Origin: Bilabrum cf. latius | Lineage: Eukaryota; Bigyra: Bicosoecida; Bigyra; Bicosoecida | Direction: 5' to 3' | DNA length: 64,000 bases | Assembly: GCA_965178125.1 (NCBI GenBank) | Contig: OZ237766.1 | Coordinates: 124,001-188,000 of the forward strand | In this document: piece after piece, positions 21,239 through 32,200 of the stretch | How the letters are laid out: the number at the start of each line of letters is the position of its first letter | Position numbering within the stretch: position 1 is the stretch's first letter | Notes under the pieces: generated by a model | Database searches by the model: none | Told to the model about the DNA's origin: nothing | Seen by the model: the letters and a program-made list of their open reading frames with translations, nothing else | Translations under genes and position numbers: made by a program

Positions 21239-24200
21239 TCACTGGCGTCCCTTCTTCTTCTTGCCCCCTTTGCTGCCCCCCGCCTTGGCCTCCATGTACT
21301 TCCGGAAACTGTCCAGCTGCCCCTCTAGCACGATCGCCTTGCTCACCGCCGCAGCCGCTCTCGCCTCGCTTGCTTTCAACCGGTCCTGCATCGTGGCACC
21401 ACCCCCTGGCCCACCGGTGGTACCACCAGAAGAAGCAGAGGCCTCCTCCTCGGCTCGCATCGCCTCCTCCTGCAGCTGCGTGATCGTGCGCTGCAGCTGC
21501 TCCTTCTCCCCCCTCAGCAGCTCTAGCTCGCCCTCCAGCTCTCTAATCCTGGCCTGGGCACGCCTATGCTCAGCCGAGGACGAGGACGATGAGGCTGAGG
21601 TCGAAGAGGAAGAGGCTGCGCCAGACCCTGCCGTTGCTCTAGGTGCAGGTGCAGGCGCGCTCGAAGAGGCCTTCTGCAGCTGTGCCCGGGCATCCTGCAG
21701 CTCCGATCGGAGCCGTGATGCCTCATCATGCGCCCCCCGCAGTTGTTCCCTGAGCCGGTCGGCTTGTTCCTCGGCCGCGCGAGCCCTCTCGCGCAGCCGG
21801 CAGAGTTCGGCTTCGGAAGCAGAACGGTGCACGGGAGGAGGTGGAGATGCGGGGGTTGCAACCGGCGCCGCGACGAGGTTCCGCATGCCCATCACCTGCT
21901 GCATGGCGGCGTGCTGCTGCTGCATGGCCCTCATGGCCTCCATCTCGCGGCGTATCTCCCTCCGGGAGTCCTCGATCCCCCCTTGGACTGATCGGATGAT
22001 CCGATCCACGTCCACGGGTGGCGGTCGCTCTTGTTCCCTCGCTCTCATATCTTGTTCCCTGGCAGTTGCGACGGCCCGCTGCCTGCGCCTGCTGGACCGT
22101 CTGCGTTCTTCTTCTTCAGAATCCGTGCCGCTCCCCGACGTGTACCGCCCCCGCCCCCGCCCCCGCCCCCGCCCCTGCCTCAGTCCTCTGGCGCTCGAGC
22201 TGCCACCCTGCTGGGCCGCGATGGCGGTTGCAACCGCGGTGGCGATGGACTCCGGGTCCCAATCCTTTGCGGAACTCGTATCGCTGGGCGCCCCCACCGC
22301 CCGCATCTCTTGTTCCCTGGCTATCATCTCTTGTTCCCTGGCTCTCCTCGCCATGGCCAGCTCAGCCCTGGCCCCATCCCTCTCTGCCTCTGCCTCTGCA
22401 AGCCTCAGCCTCAGCCTCAGCCTCAGCCCGACCGTTTCTTGCCGGAGCGCCTCTGCTTCGGACTAGGACACGATTAGGGCAGCGGCGGCTTGTTTCTGCC
22501 TCTCCTTCTCTTTCTTCCACTCTTTTTCGTCTGATTGGTACTCGCGATCGTCCCGCCGCGAGCTACTGCTGCCTTTGGTGCCGTGGTTCCTGCTCGTTCT
22601 CGTTCTCGTTCTCTTGCCCATCGCCGTGCGGCGGCTAGCACCGCCCAATTCACCATCAGAGCTATCATCATCTTCACATCCGTCCTCGCTGCTGCTCCTG
22701 CCCCTGCCCCTCTCCTCGGCAGCTCGCACCAGCGCGGCGGTCGCCTCCAGCGCAGCCTTGGATTGGGCCGCGATGGCCTCCACAGCGGTTGCAACCTTGT
22801 CTTCGTGGTGTGGCGAGTGAGAAGCGCCCGGCGTCTCCACCGCCGCCGCCTTGGGTGACCCGTCGAGCGGTCCACCTGTGGCGCTCACCCCACTGGCTCC
22901 GAATCCATCCCCCGGTGAGCGCTCTTTCGGGAACGGCGTTCGCGCCTGTGGGGCGGCAGCGGGGGCACTTGCATGCGATGCACCCTCATAGGGCGACGCG
23001 CCGGACAGCCCCTCCACCGAGGTTACAACCGGCATGGGATTGGGAAACTCACCCTCACCCTCACCCTCACCATCACCCTGGCCGTGGCCGTGGCCGTGGG
23101 CCTGGAACTAACCACCACTGGAGCCAGCTGGGTCTGGGTCGGCCACTCTGCTCCACGCCGCCTCCAAGCGTGCCAGCCGTTCCAGTGCCGGGCTCTAGTC
23201 GGGCACCCGTCCCCCCGCACTCGTCACACACATCTCCAGCTCCCGGCTCCGCTCCATCCACAGCTTCCGCCGCATCCGCTCGGCCGCAGCGGCAGTAGCC
23301 AGCTGTCCCAGGGCCCCCCTCGCCCGCGCCAAGTCCCGCAGCCGATCCACCAGCTCCCCCCGCAGCAGCTTGCCGTGCTCCCCTGCCACCAGGAGCGCTT
23401 TCTTCATGATGTGACGGGGCACCTCGTCTTCTTCTCTACCTGTACCTGTATCTCCGTCATCGTCACTGCCGCCATCTGCCTCCTGCACTCCATTGCGACC
23501 ATCCCGCTCCTCCCCAGCGTCAGAGTCCACGTGCATACCCCTACCACCGCCGCGGAGCTTCTGTCTCCTGGCATGCCTCTATCTCTATCTCTATCTCTAC
23601 CTCTATTTCTATCTCCCGCTCTTGCTTTTGCTCTCCTCGTCCAGCCCATCCTGTGTGTCCGTGTGACGAGTATCAAGCGGGTCACCTACACGACCACCAC
23701 ACGCTTTCACCCTGTCCAGCTCTTCCGCAAACCGGAACAGTTGTTCCCTCAGGAGACCCTCCATGGCCCTCCTCCGGCCCAGCTCGTCGAGCGCCTCGCC
23801 CAGCTGAGCCTCGCGCTTGGTGAGCTGGGCCGCGAGCTCGAGCGGAACCTATTGCGCGGCGGCGCCGACACCACCAGAGGCATCTTGCCCCGCCGGAGCT
23901 TCCGCCGGGCTGACAGAGGCCACGGCGGAGTGCCCGAGCTTTGAATCGACTCTGAGAAGTGGGCGAGGGGCGCGAGTCGCATTGCTGTCCTGGCCCCGTT
24001 GAAGGAGGGGTGCAGTCGTCACGCTCGTCATGTTCGTCACGTTCGCTCGTGGCAAGCCGACGATGACAGATCGGAGCAGGTGGCGAGCAAGTGCTCGCAC
24101 TCGCTGGTCGCAAGTGATCCGATCTCCCTCCCGCCGCAGGACTTCAATCAGCTGACCCTCTGCTTCCGCGGCGAGTAACCCACCAGGGAGTGGGGCCAGC

Positions 24201-25660
24201 TGCCCGGCGCCGCGCACCCTTGATGTTCCGCTAGCAGTCATCGGCCGTCCGTAGGCCCGTGCAGTCGACGTGCCAGGGCCCGTTGGGTGCACCGCACTGC
24301 GGCCCCTCGACGTGGAGCCCCCCAATGAGGAACCTTCGGCGGAGCGGAATGTTAATGAACCGCGAGCAGCAGCAGAACCAGCAGCAGGAGAAGGACCAGA
24401 GTGTGCCCCATCTGCTGAGGAAGACGAGGGCGGCGCAGGCTGTTCGAGCACCTTGGGCTGCTGGGAGGAGGGCGGCGGGCATGACAGATCGGCCGACCAT
24501 GCGACCAGCCCCGAAAATGACGTCGATGAAGCCATCGATGCACTCGTCACACCCCGGGACTGGCACAGCGAAAGCCCCAGTGCCGCCCACATTGCGGCTC
24601 CCAGCCTGGCACTCTCCTCCTGTGGAGCCCCTGCTGCTGCCGCTGCCCCTGCCCCTGCCCCTGCACCTGCACCAGCACCTGCCTTTCTTCCTGCCTGTAC
24701 ACCCGCACCTTCGCTCCCAGCAGCGTACTCCTGCACCCGCCCCGCCACGGCGGATGCCCCCTCGAGAAGCAGCAGCGCCACATCGAGGATCCAATCCACC
24801 GGTGCACCCGTGGACTCGAGGGCGGCGGTGAATGCCCCCAGGGTGGGGTCATCCCCTGGGTATTTACTTCCTCCTGGCTGGTCCACATGGTTGTGCTTCC
24901 TGTTGTCGATTCGACCTTCTTCACCTTCCTCTTCATCTTCATCTTCTTTGCTCGCTATCCAGTCCTTATCTTGTGGGAGCAACCGAGAGGCGAGCAGCAG
25001 GCCCACTTCATCGGCCAAACGAGCCGAGAACGGCAGGCCCTGCAGTGCTCGGAGGCATGACCCCAACGATGGGGCGTCACCGTCCGGGCTGCTGCCGCCC
25101 ACTGCCAGTGGCTGTAGCCCTGAGCGACCAAGGGAGCGCAGTGGCGTCCTTGCTGAGTGCGACCGCCGGAGCTATCCGGCACCAGCTGCTCCTACCGCAT
25201 TTTGGGGCAGCCTTGAGGAGCCTGACACGCGATCTGATTTTTCGCCAGAACTTATCCTGCTGGTCGTAGCAGGAATTAAGTGCACGCTGGCACCAGCAAT
25301 CGAGCGGGCACGGGCTATGAATTCAGCGCCATTGGAGATACGGGGCGGCGGCACCGTCGACTTTGGCAACTCCAGGATGACAAACACGGGATCGATGGTT
25401 GGGGTGTTCCCATCTGTGTTTCTCTCCCCGGCTGTAGATGTTTCCGAGCGATCTGAACGTCGAACTAGCCAACTGGTCATTTCCCTGCACGTAACCAGCG
25501 TGTCATCTGTCCAAGGCGTGCTAACAACTGCTTTAAATCCTTCAACAAGCACACATGCGCCCATGTACTTCTTTGGGGACGTCAACTTGCTATTCTCATG
25601 GGTAGGTGGATCAAACCCTCGCCTAAAGTGGTCTATCGTCCGGTGAGATAGACTTGCCAT
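21239..25660 (-). CDS. Large coiled-coil, low-complexity protein
   Basis: Single frame of 1,474 codons, ATG 25660 to TGA 21239-21241; TAA at 25685 bounds it upstream. Eleven TAG codons lie in frame (25172, 23849, 23609, 23603, 23597, 23591, 23585, 23579, 23195, 23108, 22463) and no other stop. I recognise no named family. About 160 N-terminal residues look more ordered (YMGACVLVEGFKAVVSTP, PVFVILELPKSTVPPP). The middle is Ala/Ser/Gly-rich with helical patches such as KKALLVAGEHGKLLRGELVD. The C-terminal 350 residues are a long coiled coil (LCRLRERARAAEEQADRLRE, then LRSELQDARAQLQ) ending in a basic tail GGKKKKGRQ. A structural or centrosomal role is possible but unsupported. An AGATAG hexanucleotide repeat lies inside the gene. 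Confidence 0.75.
23577..23612. repeat. (AGATAG)n hexanucleotide repeat inside a coding frame
   Basis: On the minus strand the coding frame reads TAG, AGA, TAG, AAA, TAG, AGG, TAG, AGA, TAG, AGA, TAG: six TAG codons in eleven, giving alternating Gln and Arg/Lys under the recoded reading. With standard code it would be six stops in a row. TAA and TGA are absent for more than 2 kb on either side. Confidence 0.9.
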
Positions 25661-25919
25661 CGATTGCACAGTACCAGCAATAATTTAATGTAAGTATATA
25701 CGTGGCGCACACTGAACTCAATCCTACTACTGCTCCCGAATATCCACGCCACAACGGCTTCGAGCAGGTGTGACAAGTGGCCAACGCACCGGCGCACCAC
25801 CGGCTGAAGCACAGCGCACAGAATATAGTCTTAAGATTTCACATAGAACGCTGTTCATTTGCCCGGACTAAGCGTCGGTTTCCCGGCTTTGCCCGGACTA
25901 AGCGGCGTGATTTTTATCG

Positions 25920-28856
25920 ATGTGCGACCGCGAGCTGCGACCATATTTGGGTCGCTCACAGTAGATTCGGCAGCGTCGTGCAATCGCAGCGTCGTCCGTC
26001 TTTGTGCTGCTACATGTGATGTATTTTGCCGGAAACGCAAGCGCGGCGTGTCCCAACCGCTGCAGCGGTCACGGCGACTGCGTCTCCGCCCGTGCTCGGT
26101 GCGCCTGCCACGAGGGCTGGGACGGCTACGATTGCTCGCTTCGGCTGTGTCCCCTGGGAAACAAATGGACGGGATTTCCCACTGCCGTAGACAGGGTGCA
26201 CGAGGACCAGGCGGAGTGTTCCAACAAGGGCACTTGCGACAGGACCACGGGAATCTGCGACTGCCTGCCGGGGTTCGAGGGGCTGGCCTGCGAGCGGATG
26301 AGCTGTCCGGGGAGCAGAAGTGCGCCCTGCTCCGGCAACGGGAGGTGCTTGACCCTGCGGGAGGCGGGGGCCGAGCGAAACGGGATCAGCCTCACCAGGC
26401 AGTTCCGATATGACGAGCCGTGGGACTCTGACATGATCCGGGGGTGCGTGTGCGACCTGGGCTTTGAGGGGTACGACTGCTCCCAGAGGGTGTGTCCCCG
26501 GGGGGATGACCCCATGACGGGGGGGCAGGTGGACGAGGTGCAGCTGATCCACTGCTCCTGTCCAGGGGCCAACTGCACGGGATATCTGCACCTTACATTC
26601 GGCGGGGAGGTCACGGCCCGCATCTCGCACCAGGCGGTGCCCGCCCGCGGCAACGAATCCGGAGCCACAAACGGGCTGGGCCTGGGCCTGGGCGAGAGCA
26701 CGGAATCGAAATTGGAGGAGCTGGCCTCCATCGAGGGTGTCATCGTGCGGCCGGGGACTAACGATTCCGAGTACTCGAACGACACTCAGGCCGAAGGGGG
26801 GCACCCGGCCACCGCCCTGTGCCTCCCCGAGTCCCAGGGGGGTGCCATCACCCGCATCATATTCAACGAGAGAGGCGGCGACGTGCCAGCTCTGGAGGTG
26901 ACGTCCTAGATCAGGGGGCTGGATGCGGGGGGCTCGGATGCCGGCAACGGGACGGTGTTCGTGGAGCACAGCGGCCAGGGAACAAGCGTGGATGGCACCA
27001 CCGAGTTCATTGACTGCAGCGGGAGGGGGCTGTGCAACAGGGATTCGGGGCTGTGCAACTGCTTCAGCGGCTATGCCTCGTCTGACGGCGACGGGAATCC
27101 GGGCTCGAGGGGGGACTGCGGGTATGCGTTCGGGGCTATCGACGACTGCCCCAACAGCCTCTCGCGATGCAGCGGGCGCGGCGAGTGCGACAACACCCGG
27201 GTGGTCGCAAACCAGCTGGCCGTGGTGGACAACACGGTGGCGGGGTTCGAGAACACGACCTTCGAGTACACGTGCGGCTGCTTTCCCGGTTTCACGGGGG
27301 CGGACTGCTCGGAGCGGGAGTGTCCTAGGGGGTACGCCTGGTTTGACGAGCCGTACGCGGAGAACAGGGCACACGCAGAGATGGAGTGCTCCAACCGTGG
27401 CATATGCGACCGGGACTCGGGCACCTGCGCGTGCCAGCCGGGGTTCACGGGGTCTGCCTGCCAGCGGCTGAGCTGTCCCCTGGGGAACAACGGTGACACG
27501 TGCTCCGGTCGGGGGAGATGCCTCACGCTGCGGGAGCTGGCCCCGCTGTCCACCCGCCAGGGGTACCCCCTTGGTGGGGTCGAGGTGCAGCGCATCAATT
27601 GTTCCCTGGACCAGCACAACTTCACCATCTAGCTGAACCACCACCGAACGTTCCCCATCAGCTGGGACGCGAGTGAGATCGAGGTGCGAGACGCGCTGGA
27701 GGTGCTTCCCACGGCGGGTCTGGTGGAGGTCTCTTTCGACCCTGGCCCGACGGCGTGTCTCGGCAGCGGGAACGAGATCATCGTGAGGTTCCCTGCGAAC
27801 CTCGGGGACGTTCCTGAGATGAGCGGGTTTGCGACCACCCCCACCGGGGTGGGTTCCATCCAGGTTACAACCGAACAGGACGGCAGCAGGCTCTCCTACG
27901 GCCTGACCGACGGCGACCTCGACACGTGGGACGCGGACCAGATCCACGCGTGCTACTGCGACGGGGGCATAGAGTACAACAAGACGCTCCCCGCCGACAC
28001 TGAGTACTCGTACGAATCCACCGGTGGACGGCATTACGTGGGGTACCAGGGGGGCGGAGTGTCCACCGAGCCGGACCCTCGCGGGTTCATGGGCCTGGCC
28101 TGCGAACTGAGGCCGTGCCCCGTGGGCATAGATCCGTTGAGTTCCACTGAGCTGCTCGAGGCGCCCAGGGAGACACAGGTGATTTCCTGCTCCGAGTCCC
28201 CCCTCAACGTGACGAGTGTGGGGGAGCCTGGGCTGCTGGTCAGGCTGCAGCACATGGGCGAGTCCACCCCGGTCTTCGGGCCGAATGCAACGGCGGCGCA
28301 CGTGCGTGACCTCCTGTTGGATCTCGGCTCCACGGGGCTGCTGAACGTGACCATCAACTCGACAGCCGCCACGGAGGTGCGGGCGCAGATCAACGCCACG
28401 AACGCGGCGAGCGGTGTGACGATGACGAGCGACGAGGTGGAGGCCCTGGTGCTGGAGCAGGTGTCCTGGTGCGAGCTCAACGAATCGGTGCCGGACGCGG
28501 GTGCGGAACTGTCCGTTGAGTTCCTAACGGAGCTGCAGGACCTCCCGCAGATGAGGCTGGAGGTGCTGCGGGGGGACAGCAGGTAGGTGTCGGTTGCAAC
28601 CGCGGTGGACGGTGCCGGTGCGGCGATCGAGTGCAGCGGCAGGGGCACGTGCGACGCCAGTTCCGGTTTGTGCACCTGCTTCAGCGGGTATGTGAGCGGG
28701 GATGGGCGCGGGTAGAAGGGCGGCAGGGGCGATTGCGGCGCTCAGGACATCCACTACATCCGGCCAGGGGACGAGACGTATGCGCCCACGGTGCTGCAGA
28801 ACCGCGCGAGCATCAGCGCGCGGGCAAGGGACGCGGCACTGCCGACGCGAACATGA
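25920..28856 (+). CDS. Secreted EGF/tenascin-like repeat protein
   Basis: Single exon of 979 codons, ATG 25920 to TGA 28854-28856. Five TAG codons are read through (25962, 26907, 27630, 28584, 28713). The N-terminus MCDRELRPYLGRSQ, then TAG, leads into AIAASSVFVLLHVMYFAGNA, a signal-peptide-like stretch directly before ACPNRCSGHGDCV. EGF-type Cys units recur: CPNRCSGHGDC, CSNKGTCDRTTGICDCLPG, CSGRGLC, CSNRGICDRDSGTCACQPG and CSGRGTC. Between them lie beta-rich inserts of the type FTI-TAG-LNHHRTFPISWDASE, seen in large surface proteins of stramenopiles and other protists. It probably lies at the cell surface or in the matrix. It ends soon after the last EGF unit without a membrane anchor. A lone ATG at 26019 would lose most of the signal peptide. 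It diverges from the 21239-25660 gene. Confidence 0.88.
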
Positions 28857-29277
28857 GATTGAGTATAGATCGAGATTTGCCGTTGGTTCAGTATTCAGTT
28901 TGGGCTGCTGTCCCGCCTGCCTCGAGCGAAGCGAATGTTCGGCAAATGAACCGAAACCAGAACCTCGACTCCCATCAAGTACATCGCGCGCCAGCAACTG
29001 CCACAGAGAGAGTAGAGGGTGCGAGAGACGCAATATTAATCATTCCAGGTAGCTTACTGAGAGAGTTGGTGGCATTGGGACTGCTAATCTTTCTTGATTT
29101 ACGCACAACTTTCCTCTTCTAAAGATTGGATCAAGTGCCCTGCTGGGCCTCTTGTGCAACAGTGCTGGGGCACGCAGCGCTCGATTCGATATCTGGTGTA
29201 TAACTCTGTATTTAAACTATTGTGAATTTGGCTCACTGCGTTGACTCAGCTTCCCAAAGCGCGGCACTAAGCAGGCA
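28857..29277. other. Intergenic, no gene seen
   Basis: 420 bp, less GC-rich than its flanks, between two plus-strand genes. It should hold the 3' end of the EGF gene and the promoter of the helicase gene. I found no clear motif. Confidence 0.5.
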
Positions 29278-32200
29278 ATGGGTACATCAACAAGTAGTCT
29301 GCTTGGGACTGGCGCGAGCGTGCAGTATCCCGCGCAAGACTCCAAGAAATGGGCGACTGACACCATGTCGGCTGCATCAAGCCTTCGTAGGCAGTCCGGC
29401 CTACGCCTGAGTCTGCACGATTTTGGCCACATGGTGCGGCACGTTCATGTGAGCACGCTCGGCGAGCGGCCGCCTGGCGCCTTCCCCATGCTCTACGACA
29501 GCTCCACTACCAGCCAGCACGCCCTTCGATCCAGGCTCGCGGCCAGAAGGATGGGCCCCTAGATCCCCCCCGGCGGGTTTCTGGCCCTTCCCGACTAGCA
29601 ATACGACAGGATCGCAGACCCGAGGGAGCGGCGGGCCGCAGTGCCGCTCCCGGTTGCAACCTTTTTGCTCGAGGCGGGTGCCCTGCACGGCCCCATGCGC
29701 ACGTGCGCGGGCCTCATGGCCGTGGAGGGTGTCCTAGAGGACCTGGAGCACGCCAGGCAGATCCAGGGGGCGAGGGAGCACGCACTGGGGAGGGTCCGTG
29801 TGACGAGTGTGCCACCGGGGCACAGGCTGGTGCTGGTGCTGAACCAGCAGGAAATCGCGGCGTGCGGGTGGTGGGGCAAGGTGCGGCAGGGAAATAGCGT
29901 GCAGATTCTGGTATATCTCCGTGCGGAGCGACCGCCAGCGCACTCCCACGGGCGCAATCCGGGCGGCGCTCGCAGGAGTCCTGCCGCCCCGCCTGTCTCT
30001 GAACTGAGCTATGTGTGCTCAGCGTGCACGGCTTATGACAGCGGCATGACCGTGGTGCAGGCATCGGCGGAAGCGTGCTCTGTGGCGAAGTCGGTGATCG
30101 AGTCGGGTTGGGCCTGCCTGGCCCGGGTGGTGAACGTGCCTCCAGAGAAGGTTCACCGGGCGCACCGCATTGTTCCCTGGGCCGTCATGAAGGCGCTGCA
30201 GGTAGAACACGAGCACGAACACGAAGAGTCTTCGGGTGCTGGGGCGGCGGGCAAAGGAACCAGTGTCCTGGGTGCGTTTAGGGCCATGCAAGACGCCATG
30301 GGGATGCGCAGCAGCAGCAGCAGCAGCAGCACAGCGGCGCAGGCCAGCAGTGCAGCGGGGAGCAGCATGCGGAGAGGAGGCAATATCCAGGCCATGCAGG
30401 CCGCCATGTATGCCCAAAAGGACGAGGCCATCCCGGAGCACGCCCTGAAGCTCATCGCTAGGACGGCCCGGGCGCTCACTCGGAGGGTGCTGCTGCCCGA
30501 TGCGGGCTGCCTGCCACGCGTGCAGAGCATGCACTCCCTGAGGCTGGAGGGGGCTGCTGCCCTGCGCGAGGCCTCGCTCCCCTATGGGCACCTGAACGAG
30601 AGGCAGCTGGCGGCCATTGGGATGTGCCTTCAGCGCAACCCGCTGAGCGTGCTGTTCGGGCCCCCGGGCACAGGCAAGACCACCACGCTCGCGTCATTCC
30701 TGGCACTGCAGCTGCGGCGCAAGGTCCGGGCCCCGCGGGTGCTGCTGGTGTCCACCTCAAACATAGCCGTTGAGCTAGCTCTGACAAAGGCACTGCGGCA
30801 TACCGCAGACGGCCAGCAGCCATGGGAGCGCTGGATGCAGTCGGAAGGCGTGCTGCGAGTTGCGTCCATGGGCCGCACGGGCACTGACACCGCGAGTGAA
30901 CAGGGGTCTCAGGCTGCGCGGGCGATGCAAAAAGTGGCGGTCAGCGGGTCTGTTCCCCTGGACGCACTGGCGAAGAAGCGTCTTGTGGTTGCGACCATGG
31001 ACACAGCCGCTCGTTGGATCTTCGACGTACTCGGGGCGGTGTACGAGGGCAAGCGAGGGGTGGGCAGGTGGGCGGGGCGGGTGACCTACAGCAAGGCGGT
31101 GCGAGAGAGGCTGCAGGCGTTCGCCTTCGACTATGTAGTGGTCGACGAGGCAAGCCAGGCGAGGACGTCTCAGCTCTTGCCGGTGCTGATGGCGGTCTAC
31201 CTCGCGAAAGAGGTGCTGCAGGGTGGATCAGCAGGAGGTGGTGGGTCCAAGGCGAGAGGCGGCGGCAGGGGCAGGGGTAGGGGCAGGGGCACGGGCAGAG
31301 ACCGGGGCAGGCAGACTGCAGCACCGGCTGAGGAAGGGGGCATCAGCAGCCGGACGAGGGCTGGCAAGAGGATGCAGCAGCAGCAGGTACCAGCACATGC
31401 ACAAGCACATGCACCCGCTGTGAGGGTAAAACGAGAGAGCCCCAGAGCGGGTGCAGTGCACGGCAGTCGCGCGTACGGCGACGACGAAGAAGAAAACGAC
31501 GACGATGGGGATGTTGACGATGCTGGTGCATTGCACGACGATGCACTCGCGCGAGAGATGCACCTGCCCACCCTCGTCCTCGCAGGCGACCCCATGCAGC
31601 TGGGGCCCGTGATCCACGACAGAGTCGCCGATGCGGCGGGGGCGGGCGTGTCACTGATGGAGCGGCTGCTTGGTGCAGACGTGTCTGGGATGGCCAAACT
31701 GGGCAGGAGCACGGTGGCAGCCGTCGTGCGGGCGATCTCAAAGGTGCATGGCATTGCAATACAAGAAATCCAGCGAGGCATTGCCGCCAGATCGACGGCT
31801 GGTGCCCACGTCTCTGCTGCCAGCGCGGCCGGGGGTTGGCCCGTCGGAGCCGGGCTGTCAGATCCGAGCAAGCTGCAGGTGAACTACAGCAAAGTGGCCA
31901 AACTGGCGGGCATAGGACCCCCCGTGGTGATTCAGCTGAATGAGAGTTTCCGGGCTGTTCCGCAGCTGACGTCACTGTGGAGCGAGGTGTCGTACGGTGG
32001 GTCCGTGCACGCCGTCAAGTACGTTGGCCCCCGATTTGGGGCTGCTGCCACGAGTAGCTCACATGCCTCCGCTGGGTATGGGACGGGGTATGTGACAGGG
32101 GCGGGGGCTCACGGCGGGGCTTGGAGCCACTCCTCCTATGCAGCCTCGTCCTCCTCCTCCTCTTCGTCGTCGTCGTATTCCTATTCTTCTGCTCCTGGCT

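Noticed and set aside
26010-28301. 763-codon minus-strand open frame opposite the EGF gene
   Set aside because: It is the GC-rich antisense shadow of the EGF gene. It has no domain or signal, and its Arg/Pro/Val composition is typical of antisense frames.
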